Shown here: one piece after another, positions 11,601 to 25,261 of the stretch
Layout of the letters: every line of letters starts with the position of its first letter
Position numbering within the stretch: the stretch's first letter is position 1
Assembly (NCBI RefSeq): GCF_051020975.1
Contig: NW_027478159.1
Location: 10,618,501 to 10,682,500, forward strand
Source: Osmia lignaria lignaria
Lineage: Eukaryota; Arthropoda; Insecta; Hymenoptera; Megachilidae
Reading direction: 5' to 3'
Length of the DNA stretch: 64,000 bases
Program-made: the position numbers and the translations under genes
Notes under the pieces: generated by a model
Databases searched by the model: none
Told to the model about the DNA's origin: nothing
The model's input: only the letters and a program-made list of their open reading frames with translations

Positions 11601-11863
11601 TTGTTGTTCTTCCTCTGCACAGCTAAGCTGGAAGTGGCATTTGCAGCTCGCAATAGTGCAGAGTTATCTCAAAGAAAGGGGCCACGGTGTTTCTGTATCT
11701 CTATTATGTTGGTGCGGCTTCGGAACTTTTAAATATCTTGATATATCTCGAGAACTACGCATCTGATCAAAAAATATCATAGAACATAAAAAGTAGGAAA
11801 CTTAATTCTCTACAAAAAAGGTCTCTTAACATTTTGCCATAGCTCGCTTCGTTTCCGAGATAT
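8645..11863 (+). repeat. 10-monomer HOR, copy 2 (3219 bp)
   Basis: Second copy of the unit at 5426-8644, directly adjacent to it. The near identity over 3.2 kb, against several percent difference between unrelated monomers, indicates a recent tandem duplication. The array order changes after 11863, where a monomer with CACTAGCGCAG follows. Confidence 0.88.
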
Positions 11864-14441
11864 TTGCAGATTTATCTCAAGGGAAGGGGCCTGACGGACA
11901 TATTTCGAGATATTTCTTCTTCTTGTTGTTCTTCTTCTGCACAGCTAAGCTGGAAGTGGCATTTGCAGCTCGCACTAGCGCAGAGTTATCTCAAAGAAAG
12001 GGGCCACGGTGTTTCTGTATCTCTATTATGTTGGTGCGGCTTCGGAACTTTTAAATATCTCGATATATCTCGAAAACTACGCTTCTGATCAAAAAATATC
12101 ATAGAACATAAATTGTAGGAAACAGAATTCTCTACAAAAAAGGTCTCTTAACATTTTGCCATAGCTCGCTTCGTTTCCGAGATATTTGCAGATATATCTC
12201 AAGGGAAGGGGCCTGACGGACATATTTCGAGATATTTCTACTTCTTGTTGTTCTTCTTCTGCACAGCTAAACTGGAAGTGGCATTTGCGGCTCGCACTAG
12301 TGCAGAGTTATCTCAAAGAAAGGGGCCACGGTGTTTCTGTATCTCTATTATGTTGGTGCGGCTTCGGAACTTTTAAATATCTCGATATATCTCGAAAACC
12401 ACGCTTCTGATCAAAAAATATCATAGAACATAAATTGTAGGAAACAGAATTCTCTACAAAAAAGGTCTCTTAACATTTTGCCATAGCTCGCTTCGTTTCC
12501 GAGATATTTGCAGATATATCTCAAGGGAAGGGGCCTGACGGACATATTTCGAGATATTTCTTCTTCTTGTTGTTCTTCTTCTGCACAGCTAAGCTGGAAG
12601 TGGCATTTACAGCTCGCAACAGTGCAGAGTTATCTCAAAGAAAGGGGCCACGGTGTTTCTGTATCTCTATTATATTGGTGCGGCTTCGGAACTTTTAAAT
12701 ATCTTGATATATCTCGAGAACTACGCATCTGATCAAAAAATATCATAGAAGATAAAAAGTAGGAAACTTAATTCTCTACAAAAAAGGTCTCTTAACATTT
12801 TGCCATAGCTCGCTTCGTTTCCGAGATATTTGCAGATTTATCTCAAGGGAAGGGGCCTGACGGACATGTTTCGAGATATTTCTTCTTCTTGTTGTTCTTC
12901 TTCTGCACAGCTAAGCTGGAAGTGGCATTTGCGGCTCGCACTAGTGCAGAGTTATCTCAAAGAAAGGGGCCACGGTGTTTCTGTATCCCTATTATGTTGG
13001 TGCGGCTTCGGAACTTTTAAATATCTCGATATATCTCGAAAACTACGCTTCGGATCAAAAAATATCATAGAACATAAATTGTAGGAAACATAATTCTCTA
13101 CAAAAAACGTCTCTTAACATTTTGCCATAGCTCGCTTCGTTTCCGAGATATTTGCAGATTCAGCTCAAAGGAACTGGCCTGACGGACATATTGTGGGAGA
13201 TATTTCTTCTTCTTGTTGTTCTTCCTCTGCACAGCTAAGCTGGAAGTGGCATTTGCAGCTCGCAATAGTGCAGAGTTATCTCAAAGAAAGGGGCCACGGT
13301 GTTTCTGTATCTCTATTATGTTGGTGCGGCTTCGGAACTTTTAAATATCTTGATATATCTCGAGAACTACGCATCTGATCAAAAAATATCATAGAACATA
13401 AAAAGTAGGAAACTTAATTCTCTACAAAAAAGGTCTCTTAACATTTTGCCATAGCTCGCTTCGTTTCCGAGATATTTGCAGATTTATCTCAAGGGAAGGG
13501 GCCTGACGGACATATTTCGAGATATTTCTTCTTCTTGTTGTTCTTCTTCTGCACAGCTAAGCTGGAAGTGGCATTTGCGGCTCGCACTAGTGCAGAGTTA
13601 TCTCAAAGAAAGGGGCCACGGTGTTTCTGTATCCCTATTATGTTGGTGCGGCTTCGGAACTTTTAAATATCTCGATATATCTCGGAAACTACGCTTCTGA
13701 TCAAAACATATCATAGAACATAAATTGTAGGAAACTTAATTCTCTACAAAAAAGGTCTCTTAACATTTTGGCATAGCTCTCTTCGTTTCCGAGATATTTG
13801 CAGATTTATCTCAAGGGAAGGGGCCTGACGGACATATTTCGAGATATTTCATCTTCTTGTTGTTCTTCTTCTGCACAGCTAAGCTGGAAGTGGCATTTGC
13901 GGCTCGCACTAGTGCAGAGTTATCTCAAAGAAAGGGGCCACGGTGTTTCTGTATCTCTATTATGTTGGTGCGGCTTCGGAACTCTTAAATATCTCGATAC
14001 ATCTCGAAAACTACGCTTCTGATCAAAAAATATCATAGAACCTAAATTGTAGGAAACATAATTCTCTACAAAAAAGGTCTCTTAACATTTTGCCATAGCT
14101 CGCTTCGTTTCCGAGATATTTGCAGATATATCTCAAGGGAAGGGGCCTGACGGACATATTTCGAGATATTTCTTCTTCTTGTTGTTCTTCTTCTGCACAG
14201 CTAAGCTGGAAGTGGCATTTGCAGCTCGCACTAGTGCAGAGTTATCTCAAAGAAAGGGGCCACGGTGTTTGTGTATCCCTATTATGTTGGTGCGGCTTCG
14301 GAACTTTTAAATATCTCGATATATCTCGAAAACTACGCTTCTGATCAAAAAATATCATAGAACATAAAAAGTAGGAAACTTAATTCTCTACAAAAAAGGT
14401 CTCTTAACATTTTGCCATAGCTCGCTTCGTTTCCGAGATAT
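11864..14441 (+). repeat. Mosaic satellite block, eight monomers without a clear HOR
   Basis: Monomers start at 11864, 12186, 12508, 12830, 13152, 13476, 13798 and 14120. They carry more private changes than the flanking HORs: AAACAGAATTC after the first two, TCTACTTCTT at about 12238, TATATTGGTG at about 12671, GGACATGTTT at about 12863 and AACTCTTAAATATC at about 13980. Some of these recur around 17017-18850, so the two mosaic blocks share ancestry, but the order is not preserved. Confidence 0.8.
13152..13475 (+). repeat. 324-bp monomer with a 2-bp net insertion
   Basis: The usual CATATTTCGAGATATTT is replaced by CATATTGTGGGAGATATTT near 13188-13204, a small complex change with a net gain of 2 bp. 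It is the only monomer longer than 322 bp in the window. The rest resembles the class with TTCAGCTCAAAGGAAC and a beta 3' half. A sequencing or assembly error cannot be excluded from one copy. Confidence 0.85.
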
Positions 14442-16694
14442 TTGCAGATTTATCTCAAGGGAAGGGGCCTGACGGACATATTTCGAGATATTTCTTCTTC
14501 TTGTTGTTCTTCTTCTGCACAGCTAAGCTGGAAGTGGCATTTACAGCTCGCAATAGTGCAGAGTTATCTCAAAGAAAGGGGCCACGGTGTTTCTGTATCT
14601 CTATTATGTTGGTGTGGCTTCGGAACTTTTAAATATCTTGATATATCTCGAGAACTACGCATCTGATCAAAAAATATCATAGAACATAAATTGTAGGAAA
14701 CATAATTCTCTACAAAAAAGGTCTCTTAACATTTTGCCATAGCTCGCTTCGTTTCCGAGATATTTGCAGATTTATCTCAAGGGAAGGGGCCTGACGGACA
14801 TATTTCGAGATATTTCTTCTTCTTGTTGTTCTTCTTCTACACAGCTAAGCTGGAAGTGGCATTTGCGGCTCGCACTAGTGCAGAGTTATCTCAAAGAAAG
14901 GGGCCACGGTGTTTCTGTATCCCTATTATGTTGGTGCGGCTTCGGAACTTTTAAATATCTCGATATATCTCGAAAACTACGCTTCTGATCAAAAAATATC
15001 ATAGAACATAAATTGTAGGAAACATAATTCTCTACAAAAAACGTCTCTTAACATTTTGCCATAGATCGCTTCGTTTCCGAGATATTTGCAGATTCAGCTC
15101 AAAGGAACTGGCCTGACGGACATATTTCGAGATATTTCTTCTTCTTGTTGTTCTTCCTCTGCACAGCTAAGCTGGAAGTGGCATTTGCAGCTCGCAATAG
15201 TGCAGAGTTATCTCAAAGAAAGGGGCCACGGTGTTTCTGTATCTCTATTATGTTGGTGCGGCTTCGGAACTTTTAAATATCTTGATATATCTCGAGAACT
15301 ACGCATCTGATCAAAAAATATCATAGAACATAAAAAGTAGGAAACTTAATTGTCTACAAAAAAGGTCTGTTAACATTTTGCCATAGCTCGCTTCGTTTCC
15401 GAGATATTTGCAGATTTATCTCAAGGGAAGGGGCCTGACGGACATATTTCAAGATATTTCTTCTTCTTGTTGTTCTTCTTCTGCACAGCTAAGCTGGAAG
15501 TGGCATTTGCGGCTCGCACTAGTGCAGAGTTATCTCAACGAAAGGGGCCACGGTGTTTCTGTATCTCTATTATGTTGGTGCGGCTTCGGAACTTTTAAAT
15601 ATCTCGATATATCTCTAAAACTACGCTTCTGATCAAAAAATATCATAGAACATAAATTGTAGGAAACATAATTCTCTACAAAAAGGTCTCTTAACATTTT
15701 GCCATAGCTCGCTTCGTTTCCGAGATATTTGCAGATTTATCTCAAGGGAAGGGGCCTGACGGACATATTTCGAGATATTTCTTCTTCTTGTTGTTCTTCT
15801 TCTGCACAGCTAAGCTGGAAGTGGCATTTGCGGCTCGCACTAGTGCAGAGTTATCTCAAAGAAAGGGGCCACGGTGTTTCTGTATCTCTATTATGTTGGT
15901 GCGGCTTCGGAACTTTTAAATATCTCGATATATCTCGAAAACTACGCTTCTGATCAAAAAATATCATAGAACATAAATTGTAGGAAACATAATTCTCTAC
16001 AAAAAACGTATCTTAACATTTTGCCATAGCTCGCTTCGTTTCCGAGATATTTGCAGATTCAGCTCAAAGGAACGGGCCTGACGGACATATTTCGAGATAC
16101 TTCTTCTTCTTGTTGTTCTTCCTCTGCACAGCTAAGCTGGAAGTGGCATTTGCAGCTCGCAATAGTGCAGAGTTATCTCAAAGAAAGGGGCCACGGTGTT
16201 TCTGTATCTCTATTATGTTGGTGCGGCTTCGGAACTTTTAAATATCTTGATATATCTCGAGAACTACGCATCTGATCAAAAAATATCATAGAACATAAAA
16301 AGTAGGAAACTTAATTCTCTACAAAAAAGGTCTCTTAACATTTTGCCATAGCTCGCTTCGTTTCCGAGATATTTGCAGATTTATCTCAAGGGAAGGGGCC
16401 TGACGGACATATTTGGAGATATTTCTTCTTCTTGTTGTTCTTCTTCTGCACAGCTAAGCTGGAAGTGGCATTTGCAGCTCGCAATAGTGCAGAGTTATCT
16501 CAAAGAAAGGGGCCACGGTGTTTCTGTATCTCTATTATGTTGGTGCGGCTTCGGAACTTTTAAATATCTTGATATATCTCGAGAACTACGCATCTGATCA
16601 AAAAATATCATAGAACATAAAAAGTAGGAAACTTAATTCTCTACAAAAAAGGTCTCTTAACATTTTGCCATAGCTCGCTTCGTTTCCGAGATAT
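14442..16694 (+). repeat. 7-monomer block related to the 8-monomer HOR
   Basis: Monomers at 14442, 14764, 15086, 15408, 15729, 16051 and 16373 follow the same variant order as those from 19593 to 21845. The shared markers are TTTACAGCTC, TATCCC, CATAGATCGC with TTCAGCTC, TTTCAAGATATT with CTCAACG, R/alpha, ACTTCTTC, and TTTGGAGATATT. The shift is 5151 bp, 16 monomers minus 1 bp. Private changes include CTTCTACACAG at about 14835, ATCTCTAAAAC at about 15611 and GTCTGTTAAC at about 15366. This looks like an older copy of the unit that was later amplified to the right. Confidence 0.8.
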
Positions 16695-19270
16695 TTGCAG
16701 ATATATCTCAAGGGAAGGGGCCTGACGGACATATTTCGAGATATTTCTTCTTCTTGTTGTTCTTCTTCTGCACAGCTAAGCTGGAAGTGGCATTTGCAGC
16801 TCGCACTAGCGCAGAGTTATCTCAAAGAAAGGGGCCACGGTGTTTCTGTATCTCTATTATGTTGGTGCGGCTTCGGAACTTTTAAATATCTTGATATATC
16901 TCGGGAACTACGCATCTGATCAAAAAATATCATAGAACATGAAAAGTAGAAAACTTAATTCTCTACAAAAAAGGTCTCTTAACATTTTGCCATAGCTCTC
17001 TTCGTTTCCGAGATATTTGCAGATTTATCTCAAGGGAAGGGGCCTGACCGACATATTTCGAGATATTTCTTCTTCTTGTTGTTCTTCTTCTGCACAGCTA
17101 AGCTGGAAGTGGCATTTGCAGCTCGCCATAGTGCAGAGTTATCTCAAAGAAAGGGGCCACGGTGTTTCTGTATCTCTATTATGTTGGTGCGGCTTCGGAA
17201 CTCTTAAATATCTCGATACATCTCGAAAACTACGCTTCTGATCAAAAAATATCATAGAACCTAAATTGTAGGAAACATAATTCTCTACAAAAAAGGTCTC
17301 TTAACATTTTGCCATAGCTCGCTTCGTTTCCGAGATATTTGCAGATATATCTCAAGGGAAGGGGCCTGACGGACATATTTCGAGATATTTCTTCTTCTTG
17401 TTATTCTTCTTCTGCACAGCTAAGCTGGAAGTGGCATTTACAGCTCGCAATAGTGCAGAGTTATCTCAAAGAAAGGGGCCACGGTGTTTCTGTATCTCTA
17501 TTATGTTGGTGCGGCTTCGGAACTTTTAAATATCTTGATATATCTCGAGAACTACGCATCTGATCAAAAAATATCATAGAACATAAAAAGTGGGAAACTT
17601 AATTCTCTACAAAAAAGGTCTCTTAACATTTTGCCATAGCTCGCTTCGTTTCCGAGATATTTGCAGATTTATCTCAAGGGAAGGGGCCTGACGGACATAT
17701 TTCGAGATATTTCTTCTTCTTGTTGTTCTTCTTCTGCACAGCTAAGCTGGAAGTGGCATTTGCAGCTCGCAATAGTGCAGAGTTATCTCAAAGAAAGGGG
17801 CCACGGTGTTTCTGTATCTCTATTATGTTGGTGCGGCTTCGGAACTTTTAAATATCTCGATATATCTCGAAAACTACGCTTCTGATCAAAAAATATCATA
17901 GAACATAAATTGTAGGAAACTTAATTCTCTACAAAAAAGGTCTCTTAACATTTTGCCATACCTCTCTTCGTTTCCGAGATATTTGCAGATTTATCTCAAG
18001 GGAAGGGGCCTGACCGACATATTTCGAGATATTTCTTCTTCTTGTTGTTCTTCTTCTGCACAGATAAGCTGGAAGTGGCATTTGCAGCTCGCCATAGTGC
18101 AGAGTTATCTCAAAGAAAGGGCCCACGGTGTTTCTGTATCTCTATTATGTTGGTGCGGCTTCGGAACTTTTAAATATCTTGATATATCTCGAGAACTACG
18201 CATCTGATCAAAAAATATCATAGAACATAAAAAGTAGGAAACTTAATTATCTACAAAAAAGGTCTCTTAACATTTTGCCATAGCTCGCTTCGTTTCCGAG
18301 ATATTTGCAGATTTATCTCAAGGGATGGGGCCTGACGGACATATTTCGAGATATTTCTTCTTCTTGTTGTTCTTCTTCTGCACAGCTAAGCTGGAAGTGG
18401 CATTTGCGGCTCGCACTAGTGCAGAGTTATCTCAAAGAAAGCGGTCACGGTGTTTCTGTATCTCTATTATGTTGGTGCGGCTTCGGAACTTTTAAATATC
18501 TCGATATATCTCGAAAACTACGCTTCTGATCAAAAAATATCATAGAACATAAATTGTAGGAAACAGAATTCTCTACAAAAAAGGTCTCTTAACATTTTGC
18601 CATAGCTCGCTTCGTTTCCGAGATATTTGCAGATATATCTCAAGGGAAGGGGCCTGACGGACATATTTCGAGATATTTCTTCTTCTTGTTGTTCTTCTTC
18701 TGCACAGCTAAGCTGGAAGTGGCATTTGCGGCTCGCACTAGTGCAGAGTTATCTCAAAGAAAGGGGCCACGGTGTTTCTGTATCTCTATTATGTTGGTGC
18801 GGCTTCGGAACTTTTAAATATCTCGATACATCTCGAAAACTACGCTTCTGATCAAAAAATATCATAGAACCTAAAAAGTAGGAAACATAATTCTCTACAA
18901 AAAAGGTCTCTTAACATTTTGCCATAGCTCGCTTCGTTTCCGAGATATTTGCAGATTTATCTCAAGGGAAGGGGCCTAACGGACATATTTCGAGATATTT
19001 CTTCTTCTTGTTGTTCTTCTTCTGCACAGCTAAACTGGAAGTGGCATTTCCAGCTCGCAATAGTGCAGAGTTATCTCAAAGAGAGGGGCCACGGTGTTTC
19101 TGTATTTCTATTATGTTGGTGCGGCTTCGGAACTTTTAAATATCTCGATATATCTCGAAAACTACGCTTCGGATCAAAAAATATCATAGAACATAAATTG
19201 TAGGAAACATAATTCTCTACAAAAAACGTCTCTCAACATTTTGCCATAGCTCGCTTCGTTTCCGAGATAT
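16695..19270 (+). repeat. Mosaic satellite block, eight monomers
   Basis: Monomers start at 16695, 17017, 17339, 17661, 17983, 18305, 18627 and 18949. Recurrent local markers are GCTCTCTTCG or CCTCTCTTCG before 17017 and 17983, CTGACCGACA, CTCGCCATAG and CTCGATACATCTC. The copies at 17017 and 17983 are close relatives 966 bp (three monomers) apart. The stop-like TGATCA is changed to GGATCA at about 19171. No gene or foreign insertion is present. Confidence 0.8.
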
Positions 19271-21845
19271 TTGCAGATTCAGCTCAAAGGAACTGGCCTG
19301 ACCGACATATTTCGAGATATTTCTTCTTCTTGTTGTTCTTCCTCTGCACAGCTAAGCTGGAAGTGGCATTTGCAGCTCGCAATAGTGCAGAGTTATCTCA
19401 AAGAAAGGGGCCACGGTGTTTCTGTATCTCTATTATGTTGGTGCGGCTTCGGAACTTTTAAATATCTTGATATATCTCGAGAACTACGCATCTGATCAAA
19501 AAATATCATAGAACATAAAAAGTAGGAAACTTAATTCTCTACAAAAAAGGTCTCTTAACATTTTGCCATAGCTCGCTTGGTTTCCGAGATATTTGCAGAT
19601 TTATCTCAAGGGAAGGGGCCTGACGGACATATTTCGAGATATTTCTTCTTCTTGTTGTTCTTCTTCTGCACAGCTAAGCTGGAAGTGGCATTTACAGCTC
19701 GCAATAGTGCAGAGTTATCTCAAAGAAAGGGGCCACGGTGTTTCTGTATCTCTATTATGTTGGTGTGGCTTCGGAACTTTTAAATATCTTGATATATCTC
19801 GAGAACTACGCATCTGATCAAAAAACATCATAGAACATAAATTGTAGGAAACATAATTCTCTACAAAAAAGGTCTCTTAACATTTTGCCATAGCTCGCTT
19901 CGTTTCCGAGATATTTGCAGATTTATCTCAAGGGAAGGGGCCTGACGGACATATTTCGAGATATTTCTTCTTCTTGTTGTTCTTCTTCTGCACAGCTAAG
20001 CTGGAAGTGGCATTTGCGGCTCGCACTAGTGCAGAGTTATCTCAAAGAAAGGGGCCACGGTGTTTCTGTATCCCTATTATGTTGGTGCGGCTTCGGAACT
20101 TTTAAATATCTCGATATATCTCGAAAACTACGCTTCTGATCAAAAAATATCGTAGAACATAAATTGTAGGAAACATAATTCTCTACAAAAAACGTCTCTT
20201 AACATTTTGCCATAGATCGCTTCGTTTCCGAGATATTTGCATATTCAGCTCAAAGGAACTGGCCTGACGGACATATTTCGAGATATTTCTTCTTCTTGTT
20301 GTTCTTCCTCTGCACAGCTAAGCTGGAAGTGGCATTTGCAGCTCGCAATAGTGCAGAGTTATCTCAAAGAAAGGGGCCACGGTGTTTCTGTATCTCTATT
20401 ATGTTGGTGCGGCTTCGGAACTTTTAAATATCTTGATATATCTCGAGAACTACGCATCTGATCAAAAAATATCATAGAACATAAAAAGTAGGAAACTTAA
20501 TTGTCTACAAAAAAGGTCTCTTAACATTTTGCCATAGCTCGCTTCGTTTCCGAGATATTTGCAGATTTATCTCAAGGGAAGGGGCCTGACGGACATATTT
20601 CAAGATATTTCTTCTTCTTGTTGTTCTTCTTCTGCACAGCTAAGCTGGAAGTGGCATTTGCGGCTCGCACTAGTGCAGAGTTATCTCAACGAAAGGGGCC
20701 ACGGTGTTTCTGTATCTCTATTATGTTGGTGCGGCTTCGGAACTTTTAAATATCTCGATATATCTCGAAAACTACGCTTCTGATCAAAAAATATCATAGA
20801 ACATAAATTGTAGGAAACATAATTCTCTACAAAGAGGTCTCTTAACATTTTGCCATAGCTCGCTTCGTTTCCGCGATATTTGCAGATTTATCTCAAGGGA
20901 AGGGGCCTGACGGACATATTTCGAGATATTTCTTCTTCTTGTTGTTCTTCTTCTGCACAGCTAAGCTGGAAGTGGCATTTGCGGCTCGCACTAGTGCAGA
21001 GTTATCTCAAAGAAAGGGGCCACGGTGTTTCTGTATCTCTATTATGTTGGTGCGGCTTCGGAACTTTTAAATATCTCGATATATCTCGAAAACTACGCTT
21101 CTGATCAAAAAATATCATAGAACATAAATTGTAGGAAACATAATTCTCTACAAAAAACGTATCTTAACATTTTGCCATAGCTCGCTTCGTTTCCGAGATA
21201 TTTGCAGATTCAGCTCAAAGGAACGGGCCTGACGGACATATTTCGAGATACTTCTTCTTCTTGTTGTTCTTCCTCTGCACAGCTAAGCTGGAAGTGGCAT
21301 TTGCAGCTCGCAATAGTGCAGAGTTATCTCAAAGAAAGGGGCCACGGTGTTTCTGTATCTCTATTATGTTGGTGCGGCTTCGGAACTTTTAAATATCTTG
21401 ATATATCTCGAGAACTACGCATCTGATCAAAAAATATCATAGAACATAAAAAGTAGGAAACTTAATTCTCTACAAAAAAGGTCTCTTAACATTTTGCCAT
21501 AGCTCGCTTCGTTTCCGAGATATTTGCAGATTTATCTCAAGGGAAGGGGCCTGACGGACATATTTGGAGATATTTCTTCTTCTTGTTGTTCTTCTTCTGC
21601 ACAGCTAAGCTGGAAGTGGCATTTGCAGCTCGCAATAGTGCAGAGTTATCTCAAAGAAAGGGGCCACGGTGTTTCTGTATCTCTATTATGTTGATGCGGC
21701 TTCGGAACTTTTAAATATCTCGATATATCTCGAAAACTACGCTTCGGATCAAAAAATATCATAGAACATAAATTGTAGGAAACATAATTCTCTACAAAAA
21801 ACGTCTCTCAACATTTTGCCATAGCTCGCTTCGTTTCCGAGATAT
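19271..21845 (+). repeat. 8-monomer HOR, copy 1 (2575 bp)
   Basis: Monomers start at 19271, 19593, 19915, 20237, 20559, 20880, 21202 and 21524. The order is repeated at a shift of 2575 bp. Shared markers include GCTTGGTTTCCG before the second monomer, TATCCC in the third, CATAGATCGC before the fourth, TTTCAAGATATT with CTCAACG and CAAAGAGG in the fifth, and TTTGGAGATATT with GTTGATGCGG in the eighth. The eighth monomer ends alpha with CGGATC here but beta in copy 2. Confidence 0.85.
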
Positions 21846-24800
21846 TTGCAGATTCAGCTCAAAGGAACTGGCCTGACGGACATATTTCGAGATATTTCTT
21901 CTTCTTGTTGTTCTTCCTCTGCACAGCTAAGCTGGAAGTGGCATTTGCAGCTCGCAATAGTGCAGAGTTATCTCAAAGAAAGGGGCCACGGTGTTTCTGT
22001 ATCTCTATTATGTTGGTGCGGCTTCGGAACTTTTAAATGTCTTGATATATCTCGAGAACTACGCATCTGATCAAAAAATATCATAGAACATAAAAAGTAG
22101 GAAACTTAATTCTCTACAAAAAAGGTCTCTTAACATTTTGCCATAGCTCGCTTGGTTTCCGAGATATTTGCAGATTTATCTCAAGGGAAGGGGCCTGACG
22201 GACATATTTCGAGATATTTCTTCTTCTTGTTGTTCTTCTTCTGCACAGCTAAGCTGGAAGTGGCATTTACAGCTCGCAATAGTGCAGAGTTATCTCAAAG
22301 AAAGGGGCCACGGTGTTTCTGTATCTCTATTATGTTGGTGTGGCTTCGGAACTTTTAAATATCTTGATATATCTCGAGAACTACGCATCTGATCAAAAAA
22401 TATCATAGAACATAAATTGTAGGAAACATAATTCTCTACAAAAAAGGTCTCTTAACATTTTGCCATAGCTCGCTTCGTTTCCGAGATATTTGCAGATTTA
22501 TCTCAAGGGAAGGGGCCTGACGGACATATTTCGAGATATTTCTTCTTCTTGTTGTTCTTCTTCTGCACAGCTAAGCTGGAAGTGGCATTTGCGGCTCGCA
22601 CTAGTGCAGAGTTATCTCAAAGAAAGGGGCCACGGTGTTTCTGTATCCCTATTATGTTGGTGCGGCTTCGGAACTTTTAAATATCTCGATATATCTCGAA
22701 AACTACGCTTCTGATCAAAAAATATCATAGAACATAAATTGTAGGAAACATAATTCTCTACAAAAAACGTCTCTTAACATTTTGCCATAGATCGCTTCGT
22801 TTCCGAGATATTTGCAGATTCAGCTCAAAGGAACTGGCCTGACGGACATATTTCGAGATATTTCTTCTTCTTGTTGTTCTTCCTCTGCACAGCTAAGCTG
22901 GAAGTGGCATTTGCAGCTCGCAATAGTGCAGAGTTATCTCAAAGAAAGGGGCCACGGTGTTTCTGTATCTCTATTATGTTGGTGCGGCTTCGGAACTTTT
23001 AAATATCTTGATATATCTCGAGAACTACGCATCTGATCAAAAAATATCATAGAACATAAAAAGTAGGAAACTTAATTGTCTACAAAAAAGGTCTCTTAAC
23101 ATTTTGCCATAGCTCGCTTCGTTTCCGAGATATTTGCAGATTTATCTCAAGGGAAGGGGCCTGACGGACATATTTCAAGATATTTCTTCTTCTTGTTGTT
23201 CTTCTTCTGCACAGCTAAGCTGGAAGTGGCATTTGCGGCTCGCACTAGTGCAGAGTTATCTCAACGAAAGGGGCCACGGTGTTTCTGTATCTCTATTATG
23301 TTGGTGCGGCTTCGGAACTTTTAAATATCTCGATATATCTCGAAAACTACGCTTCTGATCAAAAAATATCATAGAACATAAATTGTAGGAAACATAATTC
23401 TCTACAAAGAGGTCTCTTAACATTTTGCCATAGCTCGCTTCGTTTCCGAGATATTTGCAGATTTATCTCAAGGGAAGGGGCCTGACGGACATATTTCGAG
23501 ATATTTCTTCTTCTTGTTGTTCTTCTTCTGCACAGCTAAGCTGGAAGTGGCATTTGCGGCTCGCACTAGTGCAGAGTTATCTCAAAGAAAGGGGCCACGG
23601 TGTTTCTGTATCTCTATTATGTTGGTGCGGCTTCGGAACTTTTAAATATCTCGATATATCTCGAAAACTACGCTTCTGATCAAAAAATATCATAGAACAT
23701 AAATTGTAGGAAACATAATTCTCTACAAAAAACGTATCTTAACATTTTGCCATAGCTCGCTTCGTTTCCGAGATATTTGCAGATTCAGCTCAAAGGAACG
23801 GGCCTGACGGACATATTTCGAGATACTTCTTCTTCTTGTTGTTCTTCCTCTGCACAGCTAAGCTGGAAGTGGCATTTGCAGCTCGCAATAGTGCAGAGTT
23901 ATCTCAAAGAAAGGGGCCACGGTGTTTCTGTATCTCTATTATGTTGGTGCGGCTTCGGAACTTTTAAATATCTTGATATATCTCGAGAACTACGCATCTG
24001 ATCAAAAAATATCATAGAACATAAAACGTAGGAAACTTAATTCTCTACAAAAAAGGTCTCTTAACATTTTGCCATAGCTCGCTTCGTTTCCGAGATATTT
24101 GCAGATTTATCTCAAGGGAAGGGGCCTGACGGACATATTTGGAGATATTTCTTCTTCTTGTTGTTCTTCTTCTGCACAGCTAAGCTGGAAGTGGCATTTG
24201 CAGCTCGCAATAGTGCAGAGTTATCTCAAAGAAAGGGGCCACGGTGTTTCTGTATCTCTATTATGTTGATGCGGCTTCGGAACTTTTAAATATCTTGATA
24301 TATCTCGAGAACTACGCATCTGATCAAAAAATATCATAGAACATAAAAAGTAGGAAACTTAATTCTCTACAAAAAAGGTCTCTTAACATTTTGCCATAGC
24401 TCGCTTCGTTTCCGAGATATTTGCAGATTTATCTCAAGGGAAGGGGCCTGACGGACATATTTCGAGATATTTCTTCTTCTTGTTGTTCTTCTTCTGCACA
24501 GCTAAGCTGGAAGTGGCATTTGCGGCTCGCACTAGTGCAGAGTTATCTCAAAGAAAGGGGCCACGGTGTTTCTGTATCCCTATTATGTTGGTGCGGCTTC
24601 GGAACTTTTAAATATCTCGATATATCTCGAAAACTACGCTTCTGATCAAAAAATATCATAGAACATAAATTGTAGGAAACATAATTCTCTACAAAAAACG
24701 TCTCTTAACATTTTGCCATAGCTCGCTTCGTTTCCGAGATATTTGCAGATTCAGCTCAAAGGAACGGGCCTGACGGACATATTTCGAGATACTTCTTCTT

Positions 24801-25261
24801 CTTGTTGTTCTTCCTCTGCACAGCTAAGCTGGAAGTGGCATTTGCAGCTCGCAATAGTGCAGAGTTATCTCAAAGAAAGGGGCCACGGTGTTTCTGTATC
24901 TCTATTATGTTGGTGCGGCTTCGGAACTTTTAAATATCTTGATATATCTCGAGAACTACGCATCTGATCAAAAAATATCATAGAACATAAAAAGTAGGAA
25001 ACTTAATTCTCTATAAAAAAGGTCTCTTAACATTTTGCCATAGCTCGCTTCGTTTCCGAGATATTTGCAGATTTATCTCAAGGGAAGGGGCCTGACGGAC
25101 ATATTTGGAGATATTTCTTCTTCTTGTTGTTCTTCTTCTGCACAGCTAAGCTGGAAGTGGCATTTGCAGCTCGCAATAGTGCAGAGTTATCTCAAAGAAA
25201 GGGGCCACGGTGTTTCTGTATCTCTATTATGTTGGTGCGGCTTCGGAACTTTTAAATATCT
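20151..25261 (+). repeat. 17-monomer super-HOR, copy 1 (period 5472)
   Basis: Matches 25623-30733 at a constant shift of 5472 bp. Shared private marks at exactly this spacing are ATCGTAGAAC (20151/25623), TTCCGCGATATT (20871/26343), the two GTTGATGCGG copies in each unit, AAATGTCTTGAT and CTCTATAAAAAAGG (about 25011/30483). The only differences I noticed are C at 24027 against A at 29499 and A at 23532 against T at 29004. The match ends at 25262/30734, where C in this copy faces T in the other. Confidence 0.9.
21846..24420 (+). repeat. 8-monomer HOR, copy 2 (2575 bp)
   Basis: Monomers at 21846, 22168, 22490, 22812, 23134, 23455, 23777 and 24099 repeat the order of copy 1. Its first monomer carries AAATGTCTTGAT (about 22036), which is also found at about 27508. 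That shared mark shows this copy was duplicated again within the 17-monomer unit. Confidence 0.85.

Noticed and set aside
17929..18126. 65-codon minus-strand frames here and at 33381-33578
   Set aside because: They arise from single private substitutions in individual monomers and are not shared by relatives, so they are chance openings in satellite DNA.
19577..19783. 68-codon frame starting with ATG or an alternative start in another plus frame (also at 22152, 25371, 27624, 32775)
   Set aside because: It appears only because CGCTTCG is changed to CGCTTGG, creating a TTG in that frame. It overlaps the recurrent frame and has no independent support.
25011..25024. TATA-box-like CTCTATAAAAAAGG here and at about 30483
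   Set aside because: It is a single C-to-T change in the A-tract shared by two copies because of the 5472-bp duplication. There is no transcription unit downstream.
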